In this document: positions 8,142-16,366 of the stretch, in pieces
Layout of the letters: each line of letters opens with the position of its first letter
How positions within the stretch are numbered: position 1 is the first letter of the stretch
Source of the DNA: Mycolicibacterium gadium
GTDB lineage: Bacteria > Actinomycetota > Actinomycetes > Mycobacteriales > Mycobacteriaceae
Assembly (NCBI RefSeq): GCF_010728925.1
Contig: NZ_AP022608.1
Coordinates: 248,001-312,000, forward strand
DNA length: 64,000 bases
Direction: 5' to 3'
The notes under the pieces: model-generated
The model's input: only the letters and a program-made list of their open reading frames with translations
What the model was told of the DNA's origin: nothing
The model's database searches: none
Program-made: the position numbers and the translations under genes

Positions 8142-8402
8142 TTGGGGGACAGCGGTTTCACCAGGCTGATGGGCCGATCGGCCTATACCGACGTGATCGC
8201 AACGTTCATAGCGTTCTACCCCATGACGGAACAGCACACCGACGTGATCTTTACGCCGCCAACGACTCCCAACGATGGCCCGCACGTCACCGACGTGCGG
8301 CAAGCAGTGACCGAGCTCAGAGCCAAATACGAGCGGTACGCACATCGACATCGGTGCGCCTGCGCTCGTCTGAACATCCATCAACTAATAGAAATTTGGT
8401 AA
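8142..8402 (+). CDS. doubtful small open frame before the HAD gene
   Basis: An 86-codon frame ends four bases before the HAD phosphatase start. The likeliest internal start is at 8223, giving about 59 residues with a helical segment (DVRQAVTELRAKYERYAHR). There is no clear ribosome site and no family is recognised. It could be a leader peptide, a remnant or chance. No other gene is visible in 7966-8406. Confidence 0.25.
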   Translation: MGDSGFTRLMGRSAYTDVIATFIAFYPMTEQHTDVIFTPPTTPNDGPHVTDVRQAVTELRAKYERYAHRHRCACARLNIHQLIEIW

Positions 8403-8406
8403 TGAC

Positions 8407-9099
8407 ATGAGCAACTATTCCGATGTCGCCATCCTCTTCGATCTGGACGGCACTCTCGTCGACTCCCAAGACGCGGAAGCGCTTGCGATGCAATGCTTCG
8501 CCAGACAGCTGGGAGGCACAATCCTCGCGCCGGACATCCACGACCTGGTCACCGATCGGCGCATGCAGGAAGCGATCGACATGCTTTGCGCCCACATCGG
8601 CGTCAACGTGCCTGCGGACGCATACCCTCGTGTGCGCCAGCTCGCCGAGTATTTTTTGGAGCGACGTCTGCGATGCGTCCCCGGTGTCGACGCCGCGCTG
8701 GGCCGGATCGATCACCCGAAATTCGTGGTGTCGAACTCGCCGGTTGACACGATCGACGACCGACTGTCACGCACAAAGCTGTTGCGCCACTTTCCCGGAG
8801 CGCATTTCTCTGCCTACGAGTACCGAACCTGGAAGCCCGCACCCGATCTGTACCTAGCCGCGATCCAAGACCTCGGACTCGAGCCGGATGCGGCGATCGC
8901 GGTCGAAGACAGCAGGGTCGGTGTGCAAGCCGCCGTCGAAGCAGGACTGCGGGTCTACTGGTATCAGCCGAGCTTTCGCGGCTCGAACTGCTGGGTTGGG
9001 CAAGTACGACTGTTCGGCAAGATGTCCGCGCTACCAACGATGCTCGAGGGAGACCTGCCGCTCGCCGCGCATCGGCGGCGGCCGTTGATGGTCGTCTAG
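8407..9099 (+). CDS. HAD-superfamily phosphatase (phosphoglycolate/beta-PGM type)
   Basis: A 230-residue HAD hydrolase. Motif I is FDLDGT (nucleophile Asp12, acid Asp14), motif II the SNS at about 110, motif III the Lys in WKPAPDLY, and motif IV the acidic pair in AVEDSRVG. The helical cap between motifs I and II is of the C1 type used on small phosphorylated metabolites. The C-terminal 40 residues (from CWVGQ on) extend beyond the usual fold. The substrate is not determinable. The stop codon abuts the stop codon of the convergent transglycosylase. A damaged partial copy lies 1.6 kb upstream. Confidence 0.85.
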   Translation: MSNYSDVAILFDLDGTLVDSQDAEALAMQCFARQLGGTILAPDIHDLVTDRRMQEAIDMLCAHIGVNVPADAYPRVRQLAEYFLERRLRCVPGVDAALGRIDHPKFVVSNSPVDTIDDRLSRTKLLRHFPGAHFSAYEYRTWKPAPDLYLAAIQDLGLEPDAAIAVEDSRVGVQAAVEAGLRVYWYQPSFRGSNCWVGQVRLFGKMSALPTMLEGDLPLAAHRRRPLMVV

Positions 9100-10050
9100 C
9101 TATTGCGGGTGGTCGGCCAGGTAGGCCTGGACCGGGATAGGCGTCGTCGAGACGTAGCCGATCGGCAGCAGGACGTCACCGGCGGTCGTGCGGTAGTAGA
9201 CATCCCATCGGTAGTAGCCGGCGAACGCGGCGGGGTCGGCCGCCAAGACCTCGGCGTAGTCATGCACTGCGCGCACGTACCGATCCGAGTTGTTGTACCG
9301 GAAGATCGCGTTGTCCGGATTGCCGGCGAAGTTGTTGGCCGCCAGGTAGCGGCCCGCCGCGATGATGCTGTCCCGCAGTGAGTGGATGTCGCCGCCGTCG
9401 CCGTAGGCCTCGAACGTGGACGGCAGGAACTGCATCGGACCCTGTGCGCCGGCGGTGCTGGTGCCTTCGATGCTGCCGAACCGGGTCTCGATGAGATGGA
9501 TCGAAGCCAGGTAGTTCCAGGGGACGCCGGTGGCCGCCTCGGCTTTGCGGTAGTGAGCCAACAACGCGTCCGCCGGAGCCGGCGCGACGATCCGCCACGC
9601 CGGAACGGTGTCGTTCACCTCGGTCATCGGATACAGCTGACGCCGAGCGTCGACGTTGCGGTCATACGTCGCGACGAGCTCCGGCGGAATCCGAGGACGG
9701 ATGATCGGATCCCAGTCGGGGTTGCGTCCGATCGCGCGATAGGCGGCCTGCTGACGGCGGGCGGCCGACGTCAGCGCCGGCTCCGGCGTCGACGGGTTTC
9801 GCAGCGTTCGCTCGTCGGCCACCAGGTCGTCGGCCAGTTGCGCCGGATCGGACGAGATCTTCGGTTGCGCTCCGGCGGGCGCTGCCGGCGGACCCGGCGA
9901 TGTCGGCTGGTCCATCGGCTGCACGGGGACGGTGGTGGGTGCGGACGTCGGTACAGGTGAGGGCTCCGGTGGAGGGCTCGGCGTGCAGCCGGCGAGTACG
10001 CACATTGCGGCCGCAAGGCTGAGTAACGTCCGTAGCCGGTGTCCGATCAC
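9100..10050 (-). CDS. lipoprotein lytic murein transglycosylase (MltB/SLT_2-like)
   Basis: A 316-residue exported protein with a lipobox LAGC (lipidated Cys22), a Pro/Thr/Ser-rich linker to about residue 60, and a lysozyme-like catalytic domain. The presumed catalytic Glu is in the motif HLIETRFGSIEG, followed by the typical GAQGPMQFLPSTFEAYG segment and a later Y-N-N-S-D-R-Y-V-R substrate-cleft region. The family cleaves the MurNAc-GlcNAc bond of peptidoglycan non-hydrolytically. It faces the HAD gene tail to tail with no spacer and is divergent from the DGPF/ECF pair. Confidence 0.9.
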   Translation of the reverse strand: MIGHRLRTLLSLAAAMCVLAGCTPSPPPEPSPVPTSAPTTVPVQPMDQPTSPGPPAAPAGAQPKISSDPAQLADDLVADERTLRNPSTPEPALTSAARRQQAAYRAIGRNPDWDPIIRPRIPPELVATYDRNVDARRQLYPMTEVNDTVPAWRIVAPAPADALLAHYRKAEAATGVPWNYLASIHLIETRFGSIEGTSTAGAQGPMQFLPSTFEAYGDGGDIHSLRDSIIAAGRYLAANNFAGNPDNAIFRYNNSDRYVRAVHDYAEVLAADPAAFAGYYRWDVYYRTTAGDVLLPIGYVSTTPIPVQAYLADHPQ

Positions 10051-10171
10051 CGCCCGAGTCTGTCAGGAATCGATGTCGACCGTGTCGGCTGCGCGGATGT
10101 CGTATCGGCGGTGCCGCCGATCGTCTTGGTTGTAGGAATGAAGGACATCCCGACAACGAGGGGAGTCAGCG

Positions 10172-10522
10172 GTGAAATATGTGCTGCTGTTCGTCGAGAC
10201 CGAAGAATTCGCCAACGAGATGGCGGCCCTGGGCGCCACCGAGCGTGAGCGGGCGCACGCTCGCGTCAACGAATGGTTCGCCACCCACGCAGACAAGCTG
10301 CGTGGTGGCAGCCGACTCAAGTCGCCCGAAACCGCCACGACCGTGCGATTCGATCGCGGCGAACCGGTCATCGTCGACGGGCCATTCGTCGAGGGCAAAG
10401 AGGTCGTCAGCGGCTACCTCGAGATCGAGGTCACGGATCTGGACGAGGCGCTGCGCGTGGTCAAGACGTGGCCGGGGTGCCCCGTCGTCGAGATCCGTCC
10501 CATCGAATTCGAGGCCGTGTGA
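10172..10522 (+). CDS. YCII/DGPF-domain protein
   Basis: A 116-residue protein starting M-K-Y-V-L-L-F and carrying the diagnostic DGPF (residues about 70-73, V-I-V-D-G-P-F) within a ferredoxin-like alpha-beta sandwich; E-G-K-E-V-V-S-G-Y and P-G-C-P-V-V-E-I-R-P are also typical. The biochemical role of DGPF proteins is unknown, but they are classic genetic partners of ECF42 sigma factors. The gene begins with GTG after GGGGAG, and its stop overlaps the sigma-factor start (GTGA), so the two are translationally coupled. Confidence 0.9.
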   Translation: MKYVLLFVETEEFANEMAALGATERERAHARVNEWFATHADKLRGGSRLKSPETATTVRFDRGEPVIVDGPFVEGKEVVSGYLEIEVTDLDEALRVVKTWPGCPVVEIRPIEFEAV

Positions 10523-11715
10523 GTGAGGCGGTAACGGCCAGGTTGGCCGGTGTGGTGCGAGAACACGCGGGCCGGCTGGCCGCGTCGCTGATGCACGTGA
10601 CCGGCGACTTCGCCGCCGCCGAAGATCTGGTGCAGGACGCCGTGCTTGCGGCACTGCGACATTGGCCGGTCGACGGGATTCCTGAGCGTCCCGATGCCTG
10701 GCTGTTCACCGTTGCGCGGCGCCGGGGCCTCGACTCGCTCCGGCGCGATGCCAACTACCTGGGAAAGCTGGCGCAGCTGGAGTGGACGATCCAGCCGCAG
10801 TCCGACGAGCGGCTGCGGCTGATCTTCACCTGTTGTCACCCTGCACTTCCGCAGGAGGCGCAGATCGCCCTCACCCTTCGGGCCGTCTGCGGTATGACCA
10901 CGGCCCAGATCGCACGTGCGTTCCTGGTACCGGAAACGACAATGGCACAACGGATTACGCGTGCCAAGCGAAAGATCGCCGAGGCTGGGATCCCGTACCG
11001 TATCCCGGCCGACGACGAGTTGGCAGCGCGCCTGACGGGCGTCCTCGCGGTGATCTATCTACTGTTCAACGAGGGATATCTGGGCACCGCCGAGCAGGTG
11101 CATTCGCGTGACCTCGTTGACGATGCGGAGTGGCTGGCCGCACTGCTGCACACCCTGATGCCCACCGAGCCCGAGGTGGCGGGTCTGCTGGCGCTGATCC
11201 GGCTGCACCGTGCGCGCGCGGCGGCGCGATTCGACGTCGACGGCCACCTTGTCCTGTTGCCGCAGCAGGACCGCTCGTTGTGGGACGGTGCCGCGATCGC
11301 ACAGGCGACCCGAATATTGACCCGCGCCGCCAAACTGCAACGCGCAGGCCCCTATCAACTGCAGGCCGCGATCATCGCCTGCCATGCCGAAGCCGAATCG
11401 TGGGAGCACACCGACTGGGAACAGATCGTGCTCCTGTACGACATGCTGCTTCACCTCGCTCCGTCGCCGGTGACCCGGCTGCACCGCAGCATCGCGCTTC
11501 GCTATCTGTCGGGGGCAGAGGCGGCGATGACTGAACTCGACGCGCTCGCAAGCGAACTCGACCGCTTTCACCTCTACCACGCGGCCCGCGCCGACCTGCT
11601 GCGCGAACTCGGCCGGTTCGAGGAGTCCAGGGATTCCGATCGTCGCGCCCTCGGGCTGACCGCGAACCCCGCCGAACAAGAACTGCTCCAGCGCCGTATC
11701 GCGTCGACCCACTGA
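10519..11715 (+). CDS. ECF42-type RNA polymerase sigma factor with C-terminal TPR-like domain
   Basis: A 398-residue extracytoplasmic-function sigma factor. Region 2 (about 20-85) includes the D-F-A-A-A-E-D-L-V-Q-D-A-V polymerase-binding helix and W-L-F-T-V-A-R-R-R. Region 4 (about 115-165) holds T-L-R-A-V-C-G-M-T-T-A-Q-I-A-R-A-F-L. The last 220 residues are an alpha-helical DUF6596/TPR-like extension found in ECF42 proteins, containing LLFNEGY and A-A-I-A-C-H-A. No anti-sigma gene is adjacent; in ECF42 systems the C-terminal domain is thought to control activity. GTG 10519 overlaps the DGPF stop. Confidence 0.92.
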   Translation: MSEAVTARLAGVVREHAGRLAASLMHVTGDFAAAEDLVQDAVLAALRHWPVDGIPERPDAWLFTVARRRGLDSLRRDANYLGKLAQLEWTIQPQSDERLRLIFTCCHPALPQEAQIALTLRAVCGMTTAQIARAFLVPETTMAQRITRAKRKIAEAGIPYRIPADDELAARLTGVLAVIYLLFNEGYLGTAEQVHSRDLVDDAEWLAALLHTLMPTEPEVAGLLALIRLHRARAAARFDVDGHLVLLPQQDRSLWDGAAIAQATRILTRAAKLQRAGPYQLQAAIIACHAEAESWEHTDWEQIVLLYDMLLHLAPSPVTRLHRSIALRYLSGAEAAMTELDALASELDRFHLYHAARADLLRELGRFEESRDSDRRALGLTANPAEQELLQRRIASTH

Positions 11716-11730
11716 AAGGAGATCGCGACG

Positions 11731-12051
11731 ATGACCGACATCTCACGACTGCACGACGAGCTCGTCGATCGCGTCCTCGGCAGCGGCGGGACCGCGCCGC
11801 TGCCGATGCGCCGCGCGGCATACGAGGCCACCGGGTTGGACGAGCCGTTGCAATCCCTGGTCGACAAGGTGGCTCGCCACGCCGACCTCGTCAGCGACGG
11901 CGACTTCGACGCCGCCCGCGCCCAAGGACTGAGCGAAGACCAAATTTTCGAGATCGTGGTGTGCGCCGCGATTGGCCAGGCGGACCGCGAATACACCGGC
12001 GCGCTCGCGGCGTTGGCGGCCGCGACCGGCGAAACCGGCGGCTCCCGATGA
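11731..12051 (+). CDS. CMD/AhpD-like small protein (companion of next gene)
   Basis: A 106-residue, all-helical protein beginning 16 bases after the sigma factor, with GAAAGGAG upstream. It contains the S-D-x-D-F-D-A-A-R-A-Q-G-L-S-E-D-Q-I-F-E-I-V-V-C-A-A-I-G-Q segment seen in carboxymuconolactone-decarboxylase-like proteins, but only one cysteine and no CxxC. Its stop overlaps the next ATG (ATGA), so it probably works with that protein. It is likely in the sigma-factor operon. Confidence 0.7.
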   Translation: MTDISRLHDELVDRVLGSGGTAPLPMRRAAYEATGLDEPLQSLVDKVARHADLVSDGDFDAARAQGLSEDQIFEIVVCAAIGQADREYTGALAALAAATGETGGSR

Positions 12052-12623
12052 GGCTCGAAATCCTCGACCGTGGCCACCGCCTGCCGACGAAAGCCCTGCT
12101 CGCCATCATCCGGGTGGTCAGTGGGCATCCCGCGGTCGACGCCGTCAAGCTGGCGTTCTACCGTCCCGACTTCTACGGTGCCGGCGCCCTCACCCATGAG
12201 GCGATGCGCGGGCCGTCGGACTGGTCGGTTGGCGACCGGGAACTGATGGCGGCTGTGGTCGCCAAGGGCGTGGATAGTCCGTTCTGCGTCGCCGCGCATT
12301 CTGCTACGTCGACCCTGTGGTTCGGCGACGCCACGAAAGTCGCTGCCAGCCTTGCGGATCTGGACACCGCGCCGATCGACGAACCCCTTCGCGCCACGCT
12401 GCGTATGCTCGCCAAGCTGAGCGGCGGGCAGGCGATAGGTATAGACGACATGCGGAATGCGCTCGACGCCGGCGTCACCCGGGCACAGATCGAAGACGCA
12501 TTGGCCGTCGGTCTGGCTTTTGGAATCACCGCCCGACTGGCCAATGCGTTCGACTTCGATATGGCGACGCCGGCCGCGATGAATGCCGGCGCCAAACATC
12601 TCCTGCGGCGCGGATATCGCTGA
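12048..12623 (+). CDS. CMD/AhpD-like (carboxymuconolactone decarboxylase family) protein
   Basis: A 191-residue helical protein with the motif S-P-F-C-V-A-A-H-S near residue 83. This is the place where AhpD proteins have the redox CxxC (E-x-x-x-C-x-x-C-x-x-x-H); here the first Cys is replaced by Pro-Phe, leaving one Cys and the His, so classical alkyl-hydroperoxidase chemistry is doubtful. A second helical half (I-E-D-A-L-A-V-G-L-A-F-G-I-T-A-R-L-A-N-A-F) follows. The gene is translationally coupled to the preceding one and ends the DGPF-ECF42 cluster, which suggests an oxidative or electrophile stress role. Confidence 0.8.
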   Translation: MRLEILDRGHRLPTKALLAIIRVVSGHPAVDAVKLAFYRPDFYGAGALTHEAMRGPSDWSVGDRELMAAVVAKGVDSPFCVAAHSATSTLWFGDATKVAASLADLDTAPIDEPLRATLRMLAKLSGGQAIGIDDMRNALDAGVTRAQIEDALAVGLAFGITARLANAFDFDMATPAAMNAGAKHLLRRGYR

Positions 12624-12646
12624 GCGCCGCCCCTATGCCTCCTGCG

Positions 12647-12802
12647 CTAGAACCAAACTTTTCGGCCGCCGACCGGGCGACCAACTGCACCGAGGATCCA
12701 CAGGACGACACCAACCACCACGAGGATTCCGCCGATGGTGTAAAGGATCGACAGGCTGGTGAAATAGCCGATCAACAACAGGATGATGCCGAGGATAATC
12801 AT
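12647..12802 (-). CDS. 51-aa membrane protein (DUF6131-like)
   Basis: The minus strand encodes a 51-residue protein starting MIILGIILLLIGYF and ending in a GAVGRPVGGRKVWF tail. There are two hydrophobic segments (2-13 and 22-42) joined by a short turn, and AAGAGAAGAG lies just upstream of the ATG. Very small proteins of this type are widespread in mycobacteria (annotated DUF6131 from memory); their role is unknown. The frame is real rather than a shadow because no other gene covers 12624-12992. Confidence 0.75.
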   Translation of the reverse strand: MIILGIILLLIGYFTSLSILYTIGGILVVVGVVLWILGAVGRPVGGRKVWF

Positions 12803-12992
12803 GCTCACGCTCTTCTCTTGTATGTATCGCGTTGGAACTAACGCACATGTGATTTGCCCGATCCGTCAATTTCAAACCTCCGGCCCTTGCAGGTACGTGT
12901 GAGCGCCGTCGATTGGCCCGATCGGTGCGGCGTAGCGTCTCGTGGACAACTACTGATGTCGGCGGCGCGGAACAGATGTCGAGGGGATTTGA

Positions 12993-14273
12993 ATGGCCTG
13001 GGATTTCAGCACCGAACCGGAGTTTCAGCGCAAGCTCGACTGGGTCAAGGAATTCTGCGAGGAGAAGGTCGAGCCGCTCGACCACATCTTCCCGCACGCC
13101 GTGCGTCTGCCTGATCCCGCGATAAAAGCCTATGTGCGCGAACTGCAACAGGAGGTCAAGGATCAGGGCCTGTGGGCGATCTTCCTCGATGAGGAGCTCG
13201 GCGGCCCAGGCTTCGGCCAGCTGAAGCTCGGTTTGCTCAACGAGGTCATCGGTCGCTACGCCGGAGCCCCACACATGTTCGGTGCCTCCGCGCCGGACAC
13301 CGGCAACATGGAGATGCTTGCCGCCTACGGGACCGACGAGCAGAAGGAGCGGTGGCTCAAACCGCTGCTGCATCAGGACATCTTCTCGGCCTACTCGATG
13401 ACCGAACCGCAGGGCGGCAGCGATCCCAACCTCTTCAAGACAACCGCCGTCCGTTACGGCGACGAATGGGTCATCAACGGCGAGAAGTGGTTCACGTCGG
13501 CCGGCCGGGTCGCCGACATCCTCTTCGTGATGTGCACCAACGGCATGTTCGTCGTTCCCCGTGACACGCCGGGTGTGGAGATCATGCCCGAGCCACGCAA
13601 CCACAACCACATCATCTACCGCGATGTCCGGGTGCCGCTGGACCATCTTCTCGGTCCCGAAGATGGCGCAAAGACGTTGGCGCAGAGGCGTCTTGGCGGC
13701 GGCCGTATACACCACGCCATGCGCACCATCGCACAGTGCAACCTCGCTTTCGACATGATGTGCGAGCGGGCGCTGTCGCGCGAGTCGCACGGCAAGCTCA
13801 TCTCCGACCACCAGATGGTGCAGGAGAAGATCGCCGAGTCCTACGCGATGATCAAGATGCTGCGCCTCTTCGTCCTGGAGACGGCGTGGAAGATCGACAA
13901 CACCTCCACCCAGGAGGCTCGCACCGAGATCGCCGCCGTCAAGTTCACGATGGCCAAGGTGCTGCGCGAGGTGTCGTTCAACGCGCTGCACATCCTCGGA
14001 TCGCTGGGCACCACCGACCTCACCCCGATCCAGGCCATGTATGCGGCCGCGCCCACGATGGGCATCGCCGACGGTGTCGACGAGGTGCACAAGGCGACCG
14101 TCGCCCGCCGCGTGCTGGGCGGCTATACCCGCCACGAAGGCAACTTCCCGACCGAGTTCCTGCCTTACAAGCGGGAAGAGGCACGCAGGAAGATGCAGCC
14201 GCTGCTCGATGCGCGGCCGGAGTTGGCCGCGGCGGCCGAGGCATACCAGAAGTACCTGGCGCGCCGCCGCTAG
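12993..14273 (+). CDS. acyl-CoA dehydrogenase
   Basis: A 426-residue acyl-CoA dehydrogenase with the complete three-domain plan: N-terminal helical part (1-125), central beta domain with the FAD/substrate motif Y-S-M-T-E-P-Q-G-G-S-D and W-F-T-S-A, and a C-terminal helical domain with L-G-G-G-R-I-H-H-A-M-R. The late D-G-V-D-E-V-H-K segment is typical of the ACAD10/11-like subgroup. It removes two hydrogens from an acyl-CoA, passing electrons to ETF; the chain-length preference cannot be read. A good start at 12993 follows GAGGGGATTTGA. A 557-codon antisense frame over it is a high-GC shadow. Confidence 0.92.
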   Translation: MAWDFSTEPEFQRKLDWVKEFCEEKVEPLDHIFPHAVRLPDPAIKAYVRELQQEVKDQGLWAIFLDEELGGPGFGQLKLGLLNEVIGRYAGAPHMFGASAPDTGNMEMLAAYGTDEQKERWLKPLLHQDIFSAYSMTEPQGGSDPNLFKTTAVRYGDEWVINGEKWFTSAGRVADILFVMCTNGMFVVPRDTPGVEIMPEPRNHNHIIYRDVRVPLDHLLGPEDGAKTLAQRRLGGGRIHHAMRTIAQCNLAFDMMCERALSRESHGKLISDHQMVQEKIAESYAMIKMLRLFVLETAWKIDNTSTQEARTEIAAVKFTMAKVLREVSFNALHILGSLGTTDLTPIQAMYAAAPTMGIADGVDEVHKATVARRVLGGYTRHEGNFPTEFLPYKREEARRKMQPLLDARPELAAAAEAYQKYLARRR

Positions 14274-14344
14274 CCGCGTCTCTCGCGCCAGCGCGGCGGC
14301 CACCATCTGCGTATCCGGCTGGATGGAAACCGTAGGGTAAAGTC

Positions 14345-14536
14345 ATGCGGATCGCCATCATCGTGCTGGGCTTGCTCGTCGCATTCTTCGGGATCGTGTT
14401 CACCCTGCAGGGCTTCGGCGTCATCGTCAGCGACAGCCCGATGACCAACACCACCACCTGGTCGGTCCTCGGGCCGATCATCGCGATCATCGGCATTGCC
14501 CTGGCCGTCTTCGCCGCGCGCCGCCGACGTCCGTAG
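14345..14536 (+). CDS. small two-TM membrane protein
   Basis: A 63-residue protein with two membrane helices (about 3-26 and 40-58) separated by a short polar loop (SDSPMTNTTTW) and ending in a basic RRRRP tail, which places the C-terminus in the cytoplasm. No family is recognised. It starts 71 bases after the acyl-CoA dehydrogenase and might be transcribed with it. Confidence 0.7.
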   Translation: MRIAIIVLGLLVAFFGIVFTLQGFGVIVSDSPMTNTTTWSVLGPIIAIIGIALAVFAARRRRP

Positions 14537-14655
14537 GTCCGTCTTGGGCCGGTGTGTAACACCTGAGTCGGACGAGCGATGAACCTTCTGAGATCAGCGC
14601 AGCGACCGCTCCTGGTCCAGGCAACTCGTCGGGGGAATTGAAGGAGTCGATAAAC

Positions 14656-16320
14656 GTGGGTGCACCCCTCGAATTTTGCTCGAAGCGAGGCGTCGTCGCT
14701 GTGCTGGCGACTGGCGTCGTCATTTCACTGACCGCACTGACTGGGGGATTGGCCCCAGCGATCGCCCAGCCCGGTGACGACAGCGGGGTGACCACTACCG
14801 TGGTCGCCCCCGAGCCTGAGGTTTCGGCGCCCGAGCCCGTCGAGGAGGCCCCGCAGGCCCCCGCCGAGGCGCCGGCCCCCGTGGTGCCCCAGGCACCGCA
14901 GACCCAGGCACCGCAGACTCAGGCACCGCAGACTCAGGCACCGCAGACTCAGGCGCCCGCCGAGGTCGAGTCGACGCCCGAGCCGCAGGCCCCGGTGACC
15001 ACAGTGCCTCCGGTGACGACTGTCGCGCCGGCCGAGCCGAGCGAAGAAGACGTGACGACGGCCTCTCAGGCCCCCATCACGCCCGCGCCGGGCACGTCGA
15101 CGCCAGAATCGTCGGCCGAGGCCACCACCGCGGCCGAGTCGCCCGAGTCCTCGACCGCGGCTACCACGGCCACCAGCCCGAGCGAGGCGGCGGAGTCGTC
15201 CGCGTCGACCTCCACTCCGTCGTCGGAGGCAGCGGAGTCGAGCACGGAGACCAGCGGAACGACCTCGCCCAGCGAGACCTCGACGAGTGAGTCGGCCGAG
15301 ACGACTGCGTCCGAGACGAGCAGCGACGAGTCCGAGACCCCGACGGTCTCCATCGAGCAGACCGCCAAGGAAATCGAGACCGTCGAGCCTCAGCAGCTGG
15401 ACGCGCCCGTCGAGGATGTCCAACTCGCCAGCAAGGCAGCGCCGGTCGACGAGAAGATCCCCGCGCCGGCGCCCGAGCCGGAGCTCGCGTCGTTCTCGAG
15501 CGAGATCTCGACGAGCCTGAAGCTCCCCGGCCTCGACGTCAACACGAGCGCGACCACGAACTTCGCCGTCGACCCGCCGGTTGAGCTGATCAGCCCGGTG
15601 CGGCAGTGGCGACCGGACTGGGTGCAGTACGACGAGTACTACCGGCCGATCATCCTGAACCCGTATCGGAACCCGGTGCGCATCGTCTACATGTACGAGA
15701 TGACGCCGCGGATCATGGTCGTCCCGCCGCTGGGCCGGATGGTCTTCGAGGCCGCCCAGTACGCGGCGTACAGCTTCACCGCCGCCCTGCTGGCCCCGGT
15801 CGTCGCGGCCGCCAACGTCGCGCAAGCCGTGTCCAACATCGCGGTCGGAAGCTTCTTCGGCGGTGGCTACTACCCCGGTGTCGGAATGCCTCCGCCGCCG
15901 CCCCCGCCGCCGGTGATGCGCTACGACAATGTGCCGGTCTTCGTGAACTACTCGAACGCACGGTATGAGCCGTTCCGGGTCAACCGCATCGTCGATGTGG
16001 GCGACGACCCGCAATTCGGTGAGCGCAAGGTGCTGCTCGACGGTGTCACCCCCGCGTGGGGTGTCTGGAACCAGTCACCAACCGGTGAACGGCAATTCGA
16101 GGTGCACCGCACCCAGCAGTTCCCCGGCCTCGAGGCGCCCGCCGAAGGCCCGCTGCCGGGTGACTACCGCCTGCGACTGGCGTCCGACGACACGTCGACG
16201 GGAGGCCTGTCCGGTCGCGACATCTTCCTGATGGTGTCGGCCGGCGTCATCGGGACGCTGGGCTTCGGTGCGATCGGGTTGGCATGGTTCCTCGGCCGCC
16301 GAAGGAACCAGGGCATCTGA
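14656..16320 (+). CDS. secreted/anchored Pro-Ser-Thr-rich surface protein
   Basis: A 554-residue protein with a signal peptide (hydrophobic segment about 16-37, cleavage after AIA near 40). A 250-residue disordered stretch very rich in Pro, Ala, Thr, Ser and Glu follows, then a structured C-terminal region (about 280-510) with tyrosine-rich segments and a Gly-Tyr/Pro run, and finally a membrane helix (about 524-546) ending GRRRNQGI. The topology is an outside domain tethered by a C-terminal helix. GTG 14656 is preferred since AAGGAG lies nine bases upstream. The low-complexity part could be mannosylated in mycobacteria. A role in the cell envelope is inferred; the family is unnamed. Confidence 0.75.
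   Translation: MGAPLEFCSKRGVVAVLATGVVISLTALTGGLAPAIAQPGDDSGVTTTVVAPEPEVSAPEPVEEAPQAPAEAPAPVVPQAPQTQAPQTQAPQTQAPQTQAPAEVESTPEPQAPVTTVPPVTTVAPAEPSEEDVTTASQAPITPAPGTSTPESSAEATTAAESPESSTAATTATSPSEAAESSASTSTPSSEAAESSTETSGTTSPSETSTSESAETTASETSSDESETPTVSIEQTAKEIETVEPQQLDAPVEDVQLASKAAPVDEKIPAPAPEPELASFSSEISTSLKLPGLDVNTSATTNFAVDPPVELISPVRQWRPDWVQYDEYYRPIILNPYRNPVRIVYMYEMTPRIMVVPPLGRMVFEAAQYAAYSFTAALLAPVVAAANVAQAVSNIAVGSFFGGGYYPGVGMPPPPPPPPVMRYDNVPVFVNYSNARYEPFRVNRIVDVGDDPQFGERKVLLDGVTPAWGVWNQSPTGERQFEVHRTQQFPGLEAPAEGPLPGDYRLRLASDDTSTGGLSGRDIFLMVSAGVIGTLGFGAIGLAWFLGRRRNQGI
14893..14952 (+). repeat. four tandem 15-bp in-frame repeats
   Basis: GCACCGCAGACYCAG is repeated four times with only one C/T difference, encoding four APQTQ units in the surface protein. 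In-frame tandem units of this kind can vary in number by slippage. Confidence 0.9.
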
Positions 16321-16335
16321 TCCGAGTTCGACTGC

Positions 16336-16366
16336 GAAAGGGCGCCGGTTCAGCCGGCGCCCTTTC
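16336..16366. terminator. bidirectional hairpin terminator
   Basis: GAAAGGGCGCCGG and CCGGCGCCCTTTC are perfect complements around a five-base loop. The structure lies between two convergent genes, beginning 16 bases after the surface-protein stop and overlapping the last codons and stop of the SDR on the minus strand. Short A and T runs flank the stem on each strand. Confidence 0.8.

Noticed and set aside
10074..10104. TGTCGA...CGTA considered as an ECF42 promoter upstream of the DGPF gene
   Set aside because: The spacing of 21 bases is too long for a typical ECF -35/-10 pair, and similar words are frequent in GC-rich DNA.
12633..14306. A 557-codon open frame antisense to the acyl-CoA dehydrogenase
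   Set aside because: High-GC antisense frames are common here; the plus-strand protein has full ACAD motifs, and the minus frame has a His/Arg/Gly/Val-rich composition with no domain.
14893..14952. Short regular repeats considered as a CRISPR array
   Set aside because: The units are contiguous 15-mers without spacers and in frame with a surface-protein gene.
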